Below are positions 1 to 8,604 of a stretch of 64,000 bases of DNA, piece by piece. Positions within the stretch are counted from its first letter, which is position 1; each line of letters starts with the position of its first letter. The notes under the pieces were generated by a model. That model made no database searches and had not been told where the DNA came from. It saw only the letters and a program-made list of their open reading frames with translations. The translations under genes were made by a program, and so were the position numbers. Source of the stretch: Adhaeribacter arboris (lineage in GTDB: Bacteria > Bacteroidota > Bacteroidia > Cytophagales > Hymenobacteraceae); the NCBI RefSeq assembly GCF_003023845.1, contig NZ_PYFT01000001.1, positions 1,364,001 through 1,428,000 on the forward strand. Direction: 5' to 3'.

Positions 1-1182
1 TAAAGCAGTAGGAATCTTATAACCTATGCTGCCAAAATACAAAGAGTAGTTGCCCGGCCGGCTAATTTCCCAAGGTGTCATCCACCCGAGCGTTGTTCTC
101 GACCAGGCACAAAAATTTCCGGGAGTATGCTCGTCGCCTAGCCAGGCGGCACCCGCCATTAACGACCATTCTCCTAAACCTTCCGAACTACCATCTATAT
201 CGTATAAATCGGGTAACCCGAGGAGATGGCCAAATTCGTGGCAGAATATTCCCCGGCCTACAATATCATTGGTATAAATTCTTCTTTCCGGATTAATTAT
301 ATAATCGTCAATCCATACACCATCATACTTTACCTGATTGTTTCCCGCCGATAATACCCACCGGTGCGACCAGATATATTGTAATTGGGAACCTTCTTCT
401 GCGCCCGGGCCGGCATGAGCCACCATAATTCCGTCCACGTTACCATCTTTGTCATTATCGTATTTAGAAAAATCTACTCCTGCTAACTGGGCGGCATCTA
501 CGGCTTCCCTTATTAGGGCAGTGGCTCGTTGGTCACCATTTTGGCGGCCATAATACTCGTAATTATGGCCAGCAGTATACCATCCCACTACGTCGGTGTC
601 TACCAGCAAACTTCCTACGGAACTACTGTAATAAAAATCCCGGAAACTACCAATACCCTTGAATTGGGGATGGTTCATCAGGTTTTCGAAAAAGAAATGG
701 TTGTAGGTGTTGGGGAGGTCTGGATATTGAATTAGAATAAGAAGGGCTTTTCTTTGACCTGTTACCGGAAAGCCCGCTTTTTGCGGTCCGGATATTGTTT
801 GTTTGGATTCAAAAAAGGCCGGTGTATTGGCTTTAGCCGGAGCATCGGGTTTAATAGATTTCACCACTTTTTGCAGAAAGGCAGCATCGGCAGGTTTTCG
901 ATCGCCGGCATTTCTGGCCACTATGCCCGTAGGCACCAGTTTGCCTTTTACTTTATTAGCATATTCGTAGTTGCCGTTTTTATGAACGAGCGTATACCCG
1001 TCTACCGTCTCGGTCCAGGAATTTAACAAATTACCTTTGCCAATAATCGTCAGGGAGGAGCCATCGGCTTGTTTCACGGTAATAGGATACGGTGAAGCCT
1101 GGCAGTTAGAAATTTGCTGAGCCGATACCGGTATCCGCAGCAGAATTAAAAACAGCCAAATAGTAGAAATTTTAATTTTCAT
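1..1182 (-). CDS. Secreted M6 family metalloprotease, 3' end off window
   Basis: The minus frame opens at the ATG at 1182 and stays open to base 1, giving the first 394 residues of a gene whose C-terminus lies outside the window. Residues 1-21 form a signal peptide ending in VSAQ. The zincin motif HEFGHLLG is at 315-322 (His315, Glu316, His319) and is followed by GLPDLYD, which matches the M6 (immune inhibitor A-like) zinc site and its Asp ligand. Downstream text reading WSLMAG is also typical of the family. The protein is expected to be an exported peptidase; Bacteroidota members often end in a sorting or adhesion domain, which cannot be checked here. The + strand frames over this region are shadows. 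Confidence 0.88.
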   Translation of the reverse strand, partial: MKIKISTIWLFLILLRIPVSAQQISNCQASPYPITVKQADGSSLTIIGKGNLLNSWTETVDGYTLVHKNGNYEYANKVKGKLVPTGIVARNAGDRKPADAAFLQKVVKSIKPDAPAKANTPAFFESKQTISGPQKAGFPVTGQRKALLILIQYPDLPNTYNHFFFENLMNHPQFKGIGSFRDFYYSSSVGSLLVDTDVVGWYTAGHNYEYYGRQNGDQRATALIREAVDAAQLAGVDFSKYDNDKDGNVDGIMVAHAGPGAEEGSQLQYIWSHRWVLSAGNNQVKYDGVWIDDYIINPERRIYTNDIVGRGIFCHEFGHLLGLPDLYDIDGSSEGLGEWSLMAGAAWLGDEHTPGNFCAWSRTTLGWMTPWEISRPGNYSLYFGSIGYKIPTAL

Positions 1183-1209
1183 AGGTGGGTTTTAAAATGG
1201 ATTGTTCAA

Positions 1210-1228
1210 AAAGGTATTTAGTTTGTTT
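1210..1228 (-). repeat. 19-nt motif shared with 2560-2578
   Basis: The string AAAGGTATTTAGTTTGTTT occurs exactly at 1210-1228 and again at 2560-2578. Each copy lies upstream of a minus-strand gene (28 and 150 bases before the start codons). Read on the minus strand it contains TACCTTT, close to the Bacteroidota -7 element TAnnTTTG, so it may be promoter sequence. Confidence 0.4.
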
Positions 1229-1310
1229 TGGAGGTAAGAAGCAGCGGTCAATCACCGCTTTATCTTAGCAATAAAACTATTCTTAGAAAAATTGGGCAGC
1301 AGAAAGCCTT

Positions 1311-1340
1311 ACCCTGGTTTTTAGTTTAAAAAACCAGGGT
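1311..1340 (-). terminator. Strong hairpin between two minus-strand genes
   Basis: Perfect 12-bp inverted repeat ACCCTGGTTTTT / AAAAACCAGGGT with a 6-base loop. It lies downstream of the methyltransferase gene (which ends at 1565) and upstream of the metalloprotease start, so it probably ends the methyltransferase transcript. No clear U-tract follows, so the terminator assignment is inferred from structure and position. Confidence 0.55.
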
Positions 1341-1564
1341 AAAAGCAAGAATTAGTGAGTGGAAAATTAAGCTTTAATAAGCTTGCGGCACTTTCCGGTT
1401 TAAATGGAGTGATACTCTAGATTTAGGATATTATGCCTACAGGAGCTATTAAAAGTTGGATAAATGAAACTTAGCCAAATGCGGTATAAACAAAATAACT
1501 CTGCTTTAAAGCTACCAGCAAGTGATTTTAAAATAGTGTGATGTAGCAACGGTAATTAAAACTT

Positions 1565-2410
1565 TTATTTTCTGCCGGAAATAATTACGGCTCCATAGTC
1601 CAAAGCCGCTTTTTGATCGGGGCATTTCTCGTCTACTACTCTAAAAACTTCCTGCTTAATTTTATCTATGGTGGCGGCGTCGGCTTTACTTAACGCCGCT
1701 ACCACCGGGGCTACTACATCGTTGGTAAAATTCCAGTAAGTATCGTTGTTACCGCAAGGCAATTTGCCTCTTACTTCCGTTTCCGTGATATTTTTTAATC
1801 CGGCTTGTTCAAACAAGTTAGTTATAAAACCGGGAGCGCTACATCGGAACAGACCCGGAGATCCGGGAGGAGGAGCAGGGAGCTGCATATTTTTGTTAAT
1901 AACACCCATGGTGGCCGTGCCCCAGAAATTTTTATCCGGTGTTCCCCAAATGGCAGTAGCTATTCTGCCGCCGGGCTTTAATACCCGGGCCATTTCTTTA
2001 GCGGCTTGCAACATATCCGGGAAATACATAAATCCTAACCGGCAACTTATTGCATCAAAGGTTTCATCTTCAAAAGGCAATTCGCTGGCATCACAAACTT
2101 GCGTTTGAATGTTCGTCATTCCTTTTTTAGACGCATGGTCGCGGGCTACTTCCAGCATTCCCTCGGCCAGGTCAGTAATTACTACTTGTCCGTTTTTTAC
2201 GATGCTGGCAATGGTTAGTCCCGGTTCGCCGGTTCCGCCGGCTACATCCAACACGTTATCGGTAGGCTTTAATTGCAAGGCATGAATAATTTCTTCGCCC
2301 AAGGGTTTTAACCAGTTCATGGTAAAATCGTCCCATTTGCGCCAGCCCGGCGAAAATTTGTTCCAGGTTGCTTTTTGTTGATCGCGGATTTGTTCTAATT
2401 CTAATTGCAT
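1565..2410 (-). CDS. Class I SAM-dependent methyltransferase
   Basis: This 281-residue protein has a Rossmann-type SAM site: LDVAGGTGEPG at 54-64 (motif I), acidic Asp80 at the end of strand 2, DASELPFEDETFD at 107-119 and ARVLKPGG at 141-148. That pattern fits the UbiE/Methyltransf_11 group. The substrate cannot be read from the sequence; the family includes quinone, arsenic and small-molecule methyltransferases. No signal peptide or membrane segment is seen. It is monocistronic, with 155 bases between its start and the motif at 2560. Confidence 0.85.
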   Translation of the reverse strand: MQLELEQIRDQQKATWNKFSPGWRKWDDFTMNWLKPLGEEIIHALQLKPTDNVLDVAGGTGEPGLTIASIVKNGQVVITDLAEGMLEVARDHASKKGMTNIQTQVCDASELPFEDETFDAISCRLGFMYFPDMLQAAKEMARVLKPGGRIATAIWGTPDKNFWGTATMGVINKNMQLPAPPPGSPGLFRCSAPGFITNLFEQAGLKNITETEVRGKLPCGNNDTYWNFTNDVVAPVVAALSKADAATIDKIKQEVFRVVDEKCPDQKAALDYGAVIISGRK

Positions 2411-2866
2411 GGTTTTTTAATTGATTAATGGTTAAATGGTTTTATTTTTAATTGTTTGGTTTTCGACAAGATGGATGCTGCATTTAAAAGGAATAAAATA
2501 CTGTTTTAGAAGTCCTTAGATTCATTAACTTTATTGTTTTAAATCAACCGTAAATCAGTAAAGGTATTTAGTTTGTTTCCCCGACCTATTTATGTAAATG
2601 CTTATAGGGGAGTACTTTGCTGCGTTTCCGGAATAGTACTTTTTGGCCGGTTTACAGGTTAGTAGCCTGCTTTTAAAAAGGTTAACAGCCATAACAAAAA
2701 AATTTTACGTAAAAATCAGTCCTGGTGCTTAAGACAAGAGTTCTAAAGGATTTTTGCGCGGGTGGCATATTTTTTTAAGCGTAGATGTTAACCTTTTGCC
2801 CTACCGCTTACTAATAATTAAATACAGGTTAATCTTATTAAACATTATTATAATTCTAAATAAGAT
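2411..2866. other. Divergent intergenic region
   Basis: 456 bases between the methyltransferase (-) and the sigma factor gene (+). It holds the second copy of the 19-nt motif (2560-2578). No further gene or strong hairpin is visible. Confidence 0.5.
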
Positions 2867-3418
2867 TTGAAGATAACACACCAATCCGACGAAGTATTAA
2901 TCCAAGGGCTTCAAATAGGAAGCCGGCAGGCGCTCGAGTTTATCTATAGCACTTACTGGCCCATGATTGCCAATTTTGTGCGGTTGAACAATGGTAGTCC
3001 AGAAGAGGCGGAAGATTTATACCAGGAAGGAGTTATTATCCTGTATGAGCAGGTAAAAAAAGGTAATTTTTCTATGAATTCCTCCCTTAAAACGTATTTA
3101 TACGCCATTTGCCGCAATAAATGGTTGAGCAAGCTGAAAAAGCAAGTACCTATTACCGACGTGGAGGAACAGTTACAACAAATTCCGATGGAAGAACCGG
3201 CAATGGACACTCCTTACGTGGAGGAGGCTGCTTTAAAACAAGCCATTGAGAGTTTAGGGGAACCTTGCCGCTCCGTGATTGTAGGATTTTATTACCATAA
3301 ATTAAGTTTAGAGCAATTAGCCGCAGACTTGAACTATTCTAATGCGAATGTTGCCAAACAACAAAAGTTTCGCTGTGTGGAACGCTTAAAAAAGAAATTT
3401 CTTCATTTATCTTTATAA
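2867..3418 (+). CDS. ECF-type RNA polymerase sigma factor
   Basis: This 183-residue protein has a sigma-70 region 2 at about 24-88, with AEDLYQEGVIILYE and the LKTYLYAICRNKW segment, and a region 4 helix-turn-helix at about 126-180 (SLEQLAADLNYSNANVAKQ). The length and two-domain layout are those of an ECF sigma factor. The frame opens with TTG at 2867; no ATG lies upstream in frame and the next Met falls inside region 2, so TTG is taken as the start. The gene ends 10 bases before a single-TM protein gene, which is the usual arrangement for a sigma factor and its anti-sigma partner. Confidence 0.85.
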   Translation: MKITHQSDEVLIQGLQIGSRQALEFIYSTYWPMIANFVRLNNGSPEEAEDLYQEGVIILYEQVKKGNFSMNSSLKTYLYAICRNKWLSKLKKQVPITDVEEQLQQIPMEEPAMDTPYVEEAALKQAIESLGEPCRSVIVGFYYHKLSLEQLAADLNYSNANVAKQQKFRCVERLKKKFLHLSL

Positions 3419-3428
3419 AACACAAAAA

Positions 3429-4100
3429 ATGCTACCCGGAAACGAAAGACCTTTACATACCGAATGGATTGAACGGTATTTATTGGGAGAACTACAAGGC
3501 GAGGAGTTAGAAAAGTTTATTTATCGTTTGCACCGCGATAATACTTTCCGGCAGGAAGTAACCGTGCAACGCTCCATTGTAGATCAGGCTCATGTAATTG
3601 GCCGGGAAGACCTGCGCCAGGATTTAAAAAGCCTGCACCGCCAGCTTGGCTTTAACAAAGGAGAAAATAATAAACAAGAAAAAAATACCTCCTCTTTTAA
3701 TTTTTACGCTGTTGCCGCTTCCATACTTTTGCTTTTGGCTGCAACGGCGGTATTTTATTTTGCTTACCACCCCTCCGAAAAAACTCCTACTGTGGCTCAG
3801 GTTAAAACGCCGGAATTATCTAGCCAGCCCCAACACTTGAATATCAAGTATCAAATAATCGGGCAAGATCCGGCCATTGGTTTTTCGGGCACTAATACTG
3901 ATTCCAACACTACTATTTTGCTGTATCAAGCATCCTCTCCTGCTTATCGGTTCGATGACACCTTACGTTTATACGGTAATTTCGCGGCTAAACAGCTTAC
4001 CTTGCAATATAACCAATCTAAAGAGCAATATACTCTATTGATTGATTCCCTTTCTTACCCCTTACAGCGTTACCGCCCGAAACAAGCCCTTAAGCAATAG
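3429..4100 (+). CDS. Single-TM protein, probable anti-sigma partner
   Basis: This 223-residue protein has a soluble N-terminal part of about 90 residues, one transmembrane helix at 92-113 and an extracytoplasmic tail of about 110 residues. The N-terminus (WIERYLLGELQGEELEKF) resembles the start of Bacteroidota anti-sigma factors but has no HxxxCxxC zinc motif. The family is not recognised with certainty. The role is inferred from the topology and from the 10-base gap after the sigma gene. The C-terminal domain would sense an envelope signal if this is right. Confidence 0.6.
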   Translation: MLPGNERPLHTEWIERYLLGELQGEELEKFIYRLHRDNTFRQEVTVQRSIVDQAHVIGREDLRQDLKSLHRQLGFNKGENNKQEKNTSSFNFYAVAASILLLLAATAVFYFAYHPSEKTPTVAQVKTPELSSQPQHLNIKYQIIGQDPAIGFSGTNTDSNTTILLYQASSPAYRFDDTLRLYGNFAAKQLTLQYNQSKEQYTLLIDSLSYPLQRYRPKQALKQ

Positions 4101-4440
4101 TTGTTAGTTGCTGGTTGTTCGTTGGCAGTAGGTTATTTGAGCTGAGGAAAAGAAAAATGCACAGGGATTTTAGTAAAGCAAAGCTCTTAGCTGGTGCGCG
4201 TTAATTACTCGCATTACTTTTCGCTTCTGAAATATAGCGCTACGAGACCTAGCTCGCACTAACAGGTAAGAAATATAATTTTTTACACACGTTGTTTAGT
4301 GATGGCCCAGCCGGTAGCACCGTCAGGCCTATGTATACCTGGTGTTAACAACAATATATTTATATTCCTGAAGTTTTATTTTTATTAAATAATACTAATA
4401 ATCCAACCAACCACATACCCGAAAATTAGGTTGATACCAA
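4101..4440. other. Intergenic region, no gene seen
   Basis: 340 bases between the convergent anti-sigma-like gene and the broken DUF3667 gene. No open frame with recognisable content and no clear hairpin. Confidence 0.5.
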
Positions 4441-5134
4441 TCATAAACAAATAAGTGAGGGTATAAGCTTTAAAGATTTAAGCTTGGATAAGCGATTGAA
4501 AAATTGGGAATAACACCAATACATTAAAATAAATTGCAAAGCCTGCGCGATAAGTGCATAGTATTTCATATTATCACCACCACTATTCTGATAGGTATAA
4601 AGCACCGGAAAGAACAAGAAACTAATCACCAGTATCTAAACCCATATAGAAAGTATTTAATACTAAATGCTCCACAAAATTAAAGCGCATTTTTTTAAAC
4701 ACTAGATAGGAGGCAATGGTATAACTTAGGATTAATACCAAGGAAGCGTAAGCAAAATGGTCGATAGTCCATTTGATTAACTTTTCATAAGCACTTACTA
4801 TATTCTCTTCGGCATGTAAGGGTTGAACGTTAAAAATATCCTTAATAAAATAGTGATAATGCAAGCCATACAAGGTTGCCAGAACTACCACCAGCGATAA
4901 GGGTTTAAAATGCCGGACTCTTTTCCCTTCAATAAATTCCCGGATAGTATGGCCGGGCCTAGTTACAAGTTGCTTGATAGAGTAGAAAATGCCGTTGTCG
5001 AAATGAAAAAGCCCATGTTGTAAATCATGCCAGATAAAATGCAGGTTCAGCTTATGGGTAGCAGCTGCTTGTCCACAATGGTTACAAAAGTTGCCTTCGA
5101 AATGATTGTTGCAATTTTTGCAAATAGTGGCCAT
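4441..5134 (-). pseudogene. DUF3667 family membrane protein, frameshifted
   Basis: The N-terminal frame (5134 to 4622) starts MATICKNCNNHF and has a four-cysteine zinc ribbon in its first 20 residues, then hydrophobic segments, as in DUF3667 proteins. It stops just after YMGLDTGD. The continuation lies in another frame (about 4629 to 4441), starting LVISFLFFPV and carrying more membrane segments. One missing base in the GATACTGGTG stretch near 4626 would rejoin them into a protein of about 230 residues. This may be a real mutation or a sequencing error. Function of the family is unknown. Confidence 0.7.
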
Positions 5135-5230
5135 GCTTTTTATTTTTGTTTATCTACTTTCCTTCTCTTAGATTTTGCCGCTAACTATTATAATCAAGAG
5201 GTGGTTATAAATTATTTGTAATTTAGCTAA

Positions 5231-8200
5231 CTATTTGCCAACTAAAACAAAAGGTGCCCAGTAAAAAGGAGGATGATACTTCCGCTGCTTCGCCATTTTC
5301 CGTTTGGCGATTTGTAAAGCCTGGGCTTTGTCTTTTCCGGAAAGTAAAGCGGCATAGAAGTTTTCCATTAATTCCGCCGTTGATTCATCGGGAACTTTCC
5401 AGAAAGAAACCACCATATTACGTGCCCCCGCGTACAAAAAAGCGCGGGTTAGACCAATTATTCCTTCTCCGCTGGCCAATTTTCCCAAACCTGTTTCGCA
5501 AGCCGATAAAGTAACCAACTCCGCCTTTAATCGAAGATTATAGATTTCACCCATATACAAGATTCCGTCTTCCTGGGCCGTACTGTCCTGGGCCAATAAT
5601 AACCCGGATAATTCCGGATAGCTTTCATTCACAAAACCGTGGGTGGCTAAATGCAAATAATTGTAATTTTCTACTTCCCCGGATTTGAGCTGTTCTTCGC
5701 GGGCTTGGTTATACAAATATACTTTCGCCGTATTTCCCCGCTGCTGAAACCTTAAGGCAATTGATTCTACTTCGCGTATAGAAGCCAGCAAAGGTGAAAC
5801 GTACTGCCCGTTCCGTAACCAACCCCTGGTAATATCATTTGGATTGCTTTCTGCTTGGTTTTTACGAACGCTACTAACAATTGATTTTCTTACCGTACTA
5901 TCTGAATTTTGCACCAATAAGGAATAATTCGTGTCTACCATTGCGTTTGTACCTGAATCGGCAAAAACCGGCGCTAAGGCCAGGAGCTGTTTTCCGGAAT
6001 TTTCGTCGGGTTGCGTTAATCTTTCAAAAAGCAAGCGGGCAGAGTACGCGTAGCTAATGGTATATTGATGCATTAAGTAAGAGTTAGCCCGTTTTTTATG
6101 GTTTTGCGTTAGTAAGGCTTCAAAAGGTAACGTTGTGAGTTCGCCATCGGGAATAATGAGTAACTGCTGAATAGATTTAGGTAAGAGAGAAGGCAGTAAT
6201 ATTTTAGACAAAGAAAAAGCTGTTTGCTGGTACAAAGCCGCATCCTGGCTAAGAATAGCGTGGCGAAAAGCAGCTATTTTCCGGCGAAAAGTGCTGTCAA
6301 TAGTTAAAGACTGTACCTTAAAAGACTGGCGGGTTAGCGTAAATATTTGCAAGAGTGTATCGCCCACTACGTACTCCAGCATGGCTGTTTTATCGTCCAG
6401 TAGTTTTTGAATTTGAGTAAAGTCAATGGTATTTGGCCGGTATTTGAGATTATAATACTGCGGATATTTTTTTTCGAGCTTGCTAATTAAATTTTCTTGC
6501 TGGCGATGCGCCGTAAATAATAAAGTTTGGTATTTCTGCAATTTATTGTTACTTCCGGCGCTATCCGCTTGCACCAATTCTTGCGCCACTTGCTGGGAAT
6601 AATCTGCAATTTGGGTGCGAAGTTGTTGGTCTTTTAGTAGCAGGGAATCGGCAATCCCGGCAAAAGTTTTCGCTTTTGCCTCGGCTAGCGTAGCGCTCAA
6701 TACGATAGCCTTTCCTCTTTCGGCAAAGTAAAAAGCTTTATTCAGGTAATCCGGTTCCTGGGTAACGCGGTGTAGTTGCATAGATACCCCTAAGGCGGCC
6801 TGGTAAACTTGCCGGGTTCTATGGGTAAAAGCTACTTTGTCATTTTCTCTCGTGTAAGCTTGCTGAATCCGGGCCATTAAGGTATCCGCGGAGCAGTAAA
6901 TCCGGTAAGCCTGTTGTAAATCCGGCAGGGCATGCGATTGGGCAAATTGCATCTCCAGAATAATCCCTTTTGCTTGCAGCGAAGAGAGTAAATAATTTCC
7001 GTCCAGATAAATTGAGGCTTGATGGGCCAGGGTAGGATTAGAGGTAAGTAAAGTATCCTGAAAAGTAACCACATTCGCCACCATCGCTTTTTGATAATAC
7101 CGCAGGGCAGCAGTATAACTACTTTTACCCAGGTAAGCGGCCCCGAGCGCATTATAAGCCGCCGCCAGGTTAGGGCTTTTTTGTCCGATGGATTGAAGCA
7201 GAATCTGCAAATTAGTTTGATAATATTCCAGGGCTTTATCGTAATCGCCTTGCGTAAAATATACATTACCAATGCCAAAGTACGACTCCGCTACATCGTC
7301 GTGCACTTCTCCTAAGGACTTTCGCCGGATTTGCCAGGCTTTTTGCAGGTTTTGTAAGGCTAGTTCAAAATTTTTCTGTTTGGTATATACCGTACCCAAA
7401 TTATGGTAAACGCTGGCTAAATCCGGATGATTTTCGTCGAAAGATTGCAGGAGAATTTGCAAATTTTTCTGATAATATTCGGCCGCTTTTTCGTATTCGC
7501 CTTTTTCCTCGTAAATGGTTCCGATATTATTGTAAGCGGCCGCTACATTGGGGTGCGCCTCACCGAATGCCGGTAACCAGAGGTGCAAGGCTTTAAAATT
7601 GTATTCCAAAGCCTTATCTAGCTCACCTTTAGAAGAATAAATATTACCCAGGCTATTGTAGGTATTGGCTAAATCAGGGTGAAACTCTCCGAGCGCTTCT
7701 TGTTTAAACTTTAGGGCTAGTTGCGTGTAAGTAAGGGCCTGCTCGTAATCTCCTTTATCGAAATACACGTTGCCGATATTCCCGTAGGAAGCTCCAATAC
7801 TCACGCGGTTATCTCCGTTTTTTTTCAGGCAAACCTGCAAGTCCTTCTGATAATACTCTAATGCCTGTTCGTAATCTCCTTTCCGGTAGTAAATAATGCC
7901 GATATTATTATAAGAAGAAGAAAGATTCGGGTGGGTATCGCCCAGCAAAGCAAGTTTAAGTTGTAAGGCTTGCTGGTAAAATTGCATGGCCTGGTCGTAA
8001 TTACCGCGGTAATAATGCACAATACCCATTACATGCAGAGCGTCGGCAACAACGAGATTGGCTTTTTTTAGTTTAATTTTACTTTCGTGCAAGGCGACCA
8101 AAGCATTTTGCAAAGCAACTTCGTATTTACCCTGCATTAAAAGAACGCGGGTAATTTCATTGGAGCAGTTTATTTGTTGGCGCCAAAGTTTATTTTTCTG

Positions 8201-8389
8201 GTAAATTGCAGCTGCCTTTTCCAAGAGTATTTGCGCACTATCGGCACTGCCTTTTTGCTTTAAAGTGAGCGCCTGTTGGTACCATTGCCGCGCCAAAGTA
8301 GTATCCGCCCCAAATGCTTGCTTCTGGGCTAGCACCCAGTGGTTACCCCAACTAAAAAATACCAATGCAAAAAAGAGCAGAATTTTCAT
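5231..8389 (-). CDS. Secreted TPR-CHAT domain protein (caspase-like protease)
   Basis: This 1052-residue protein starts with a signal peptide (1-22, ending VLAQ). Residues 30-440 form about ten TPR units with a 42-residue period (YNNIGxIYxxKGDYEQALEYY), the kinesin-light-chain type. A helical linker precedes a C-terminal CHAT domain with the caspase-like dyad: His917 in LHLATHGF and Cys964 in LSACETGLG, followed by the GEGIIGLTRAFLYAGA signature. Family knowledge points to a cysteine peptidase whose TPR part recognises a partner; the target is unknown. It is divergent, by 215 bases, from a secreted HExxH-TPR protein, which may be functionally linked. Confidence 0.92.
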   Translation of the reverse strand: MKILLFFALVFFSWGNHWVLAQKQAFGADTTLARQWYQQALTLKQKGSADSAQILLEKAAAIYQKNKLWRQQINCSNEITRVLLMQGKYEVALQNALVALHESKIKLKKANLVVADALHVMGIVHYYRGNYDQAMQFYQQALQLKLALLGDTHPNLSSSYNNIGIIYYRKGDYEQALEYYQKDLQVCLKKNGDNRVSIGASYGNIGNVYFDKGDYEQALTYTQLALKFKQEALGEFHPDLANTYNSLGNIYSSKGELDKALEYNFKALHLWLPAFGEAHPNVAAAYNNIGTIYEEKGEYEKAAEYYQKNLQILLQSFDENHPDLASVYHNLGTVYTKQKNFELALQNLQKAWQIRRKSLGEVHDDVAESYFGIGNVYFTQGDYDKALEYYQTNLQILLQSIGQKSPNLAAAYNALGAAYLGKSSYTAALRYYQKAMVANVVTFQDTLLTSNPTLAHQASIYLDGNYLLSSLQAKGIILEMQFAQSHALPDLQQAYRIYCSADTLMARIQQAYTRENDKVAFTHRTRQVYQAALGVSMQLHRVTQEPDYLNKAFYFAERGKAIVLSATLAEAKAKTFAGIADSLLLKDQQLRTQIADYSQQVAQELVQADSAGSNNKLQKYQTLLFTAHRQQENLISKLEKKYPQYYNLKYRPNTIDFTQIQKLLDDKTAMLEYVVGDTLLQIFTLTRQSFKVQSLTIDSTFRRKIAAFRHAILSQDAALYQQTAFSLSKILLPSLLPKSIQQLLIIPDGELTTLPFEALLTQNHKKRANSYLMHQYTISYAYSARLLFERLTQPDENSGKQLLALAPVFADSGTNAMVDTNYSLLVQNSDSTVRKSIVSSVRKNQAESNPNDITRGWLRNGQYVSPLLASIREVESIALRFQQRGNTAKVYLYNQAREEQLKSGEVENYNYLHLATHGFVNESYPELSGLLLAQDSTAQEDGILYMGEIYNLRLKAELVTLSACETGLGKLASGEGIIGLTRAFLYAGARNMVVSFWKVPDESTAELMENFYAALLSGKDKAQALQIAKRKMAKQRKYHPPFYWAPFVLVGK

Positions 8390-8604
8390 GGGCCTTGTTT
8401 ACTTATCAGGAAAGGGTTCCGGTGCGGGTTATTTCATTGAAGCGGATGAATTTTAAGGATTTATTTTTAAATTCGAATTATCAGGGAAATTACGAAATGT
8501 AAGGCGGATTTGAAATTATTCTTTATTTTTTTGCCTATAAGCGGCTAACCTAATGCAAAAACAGCTACTAATAATGGTTGAATAAAGTATAAGAAGAACG
8601 AACC

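Noticed and set aside
50-1026. Several + strand open frames at the window start
   Set aside because: The minus strand encodes a metalloprotease with signal peptide and HEFGH motif over the same bases.
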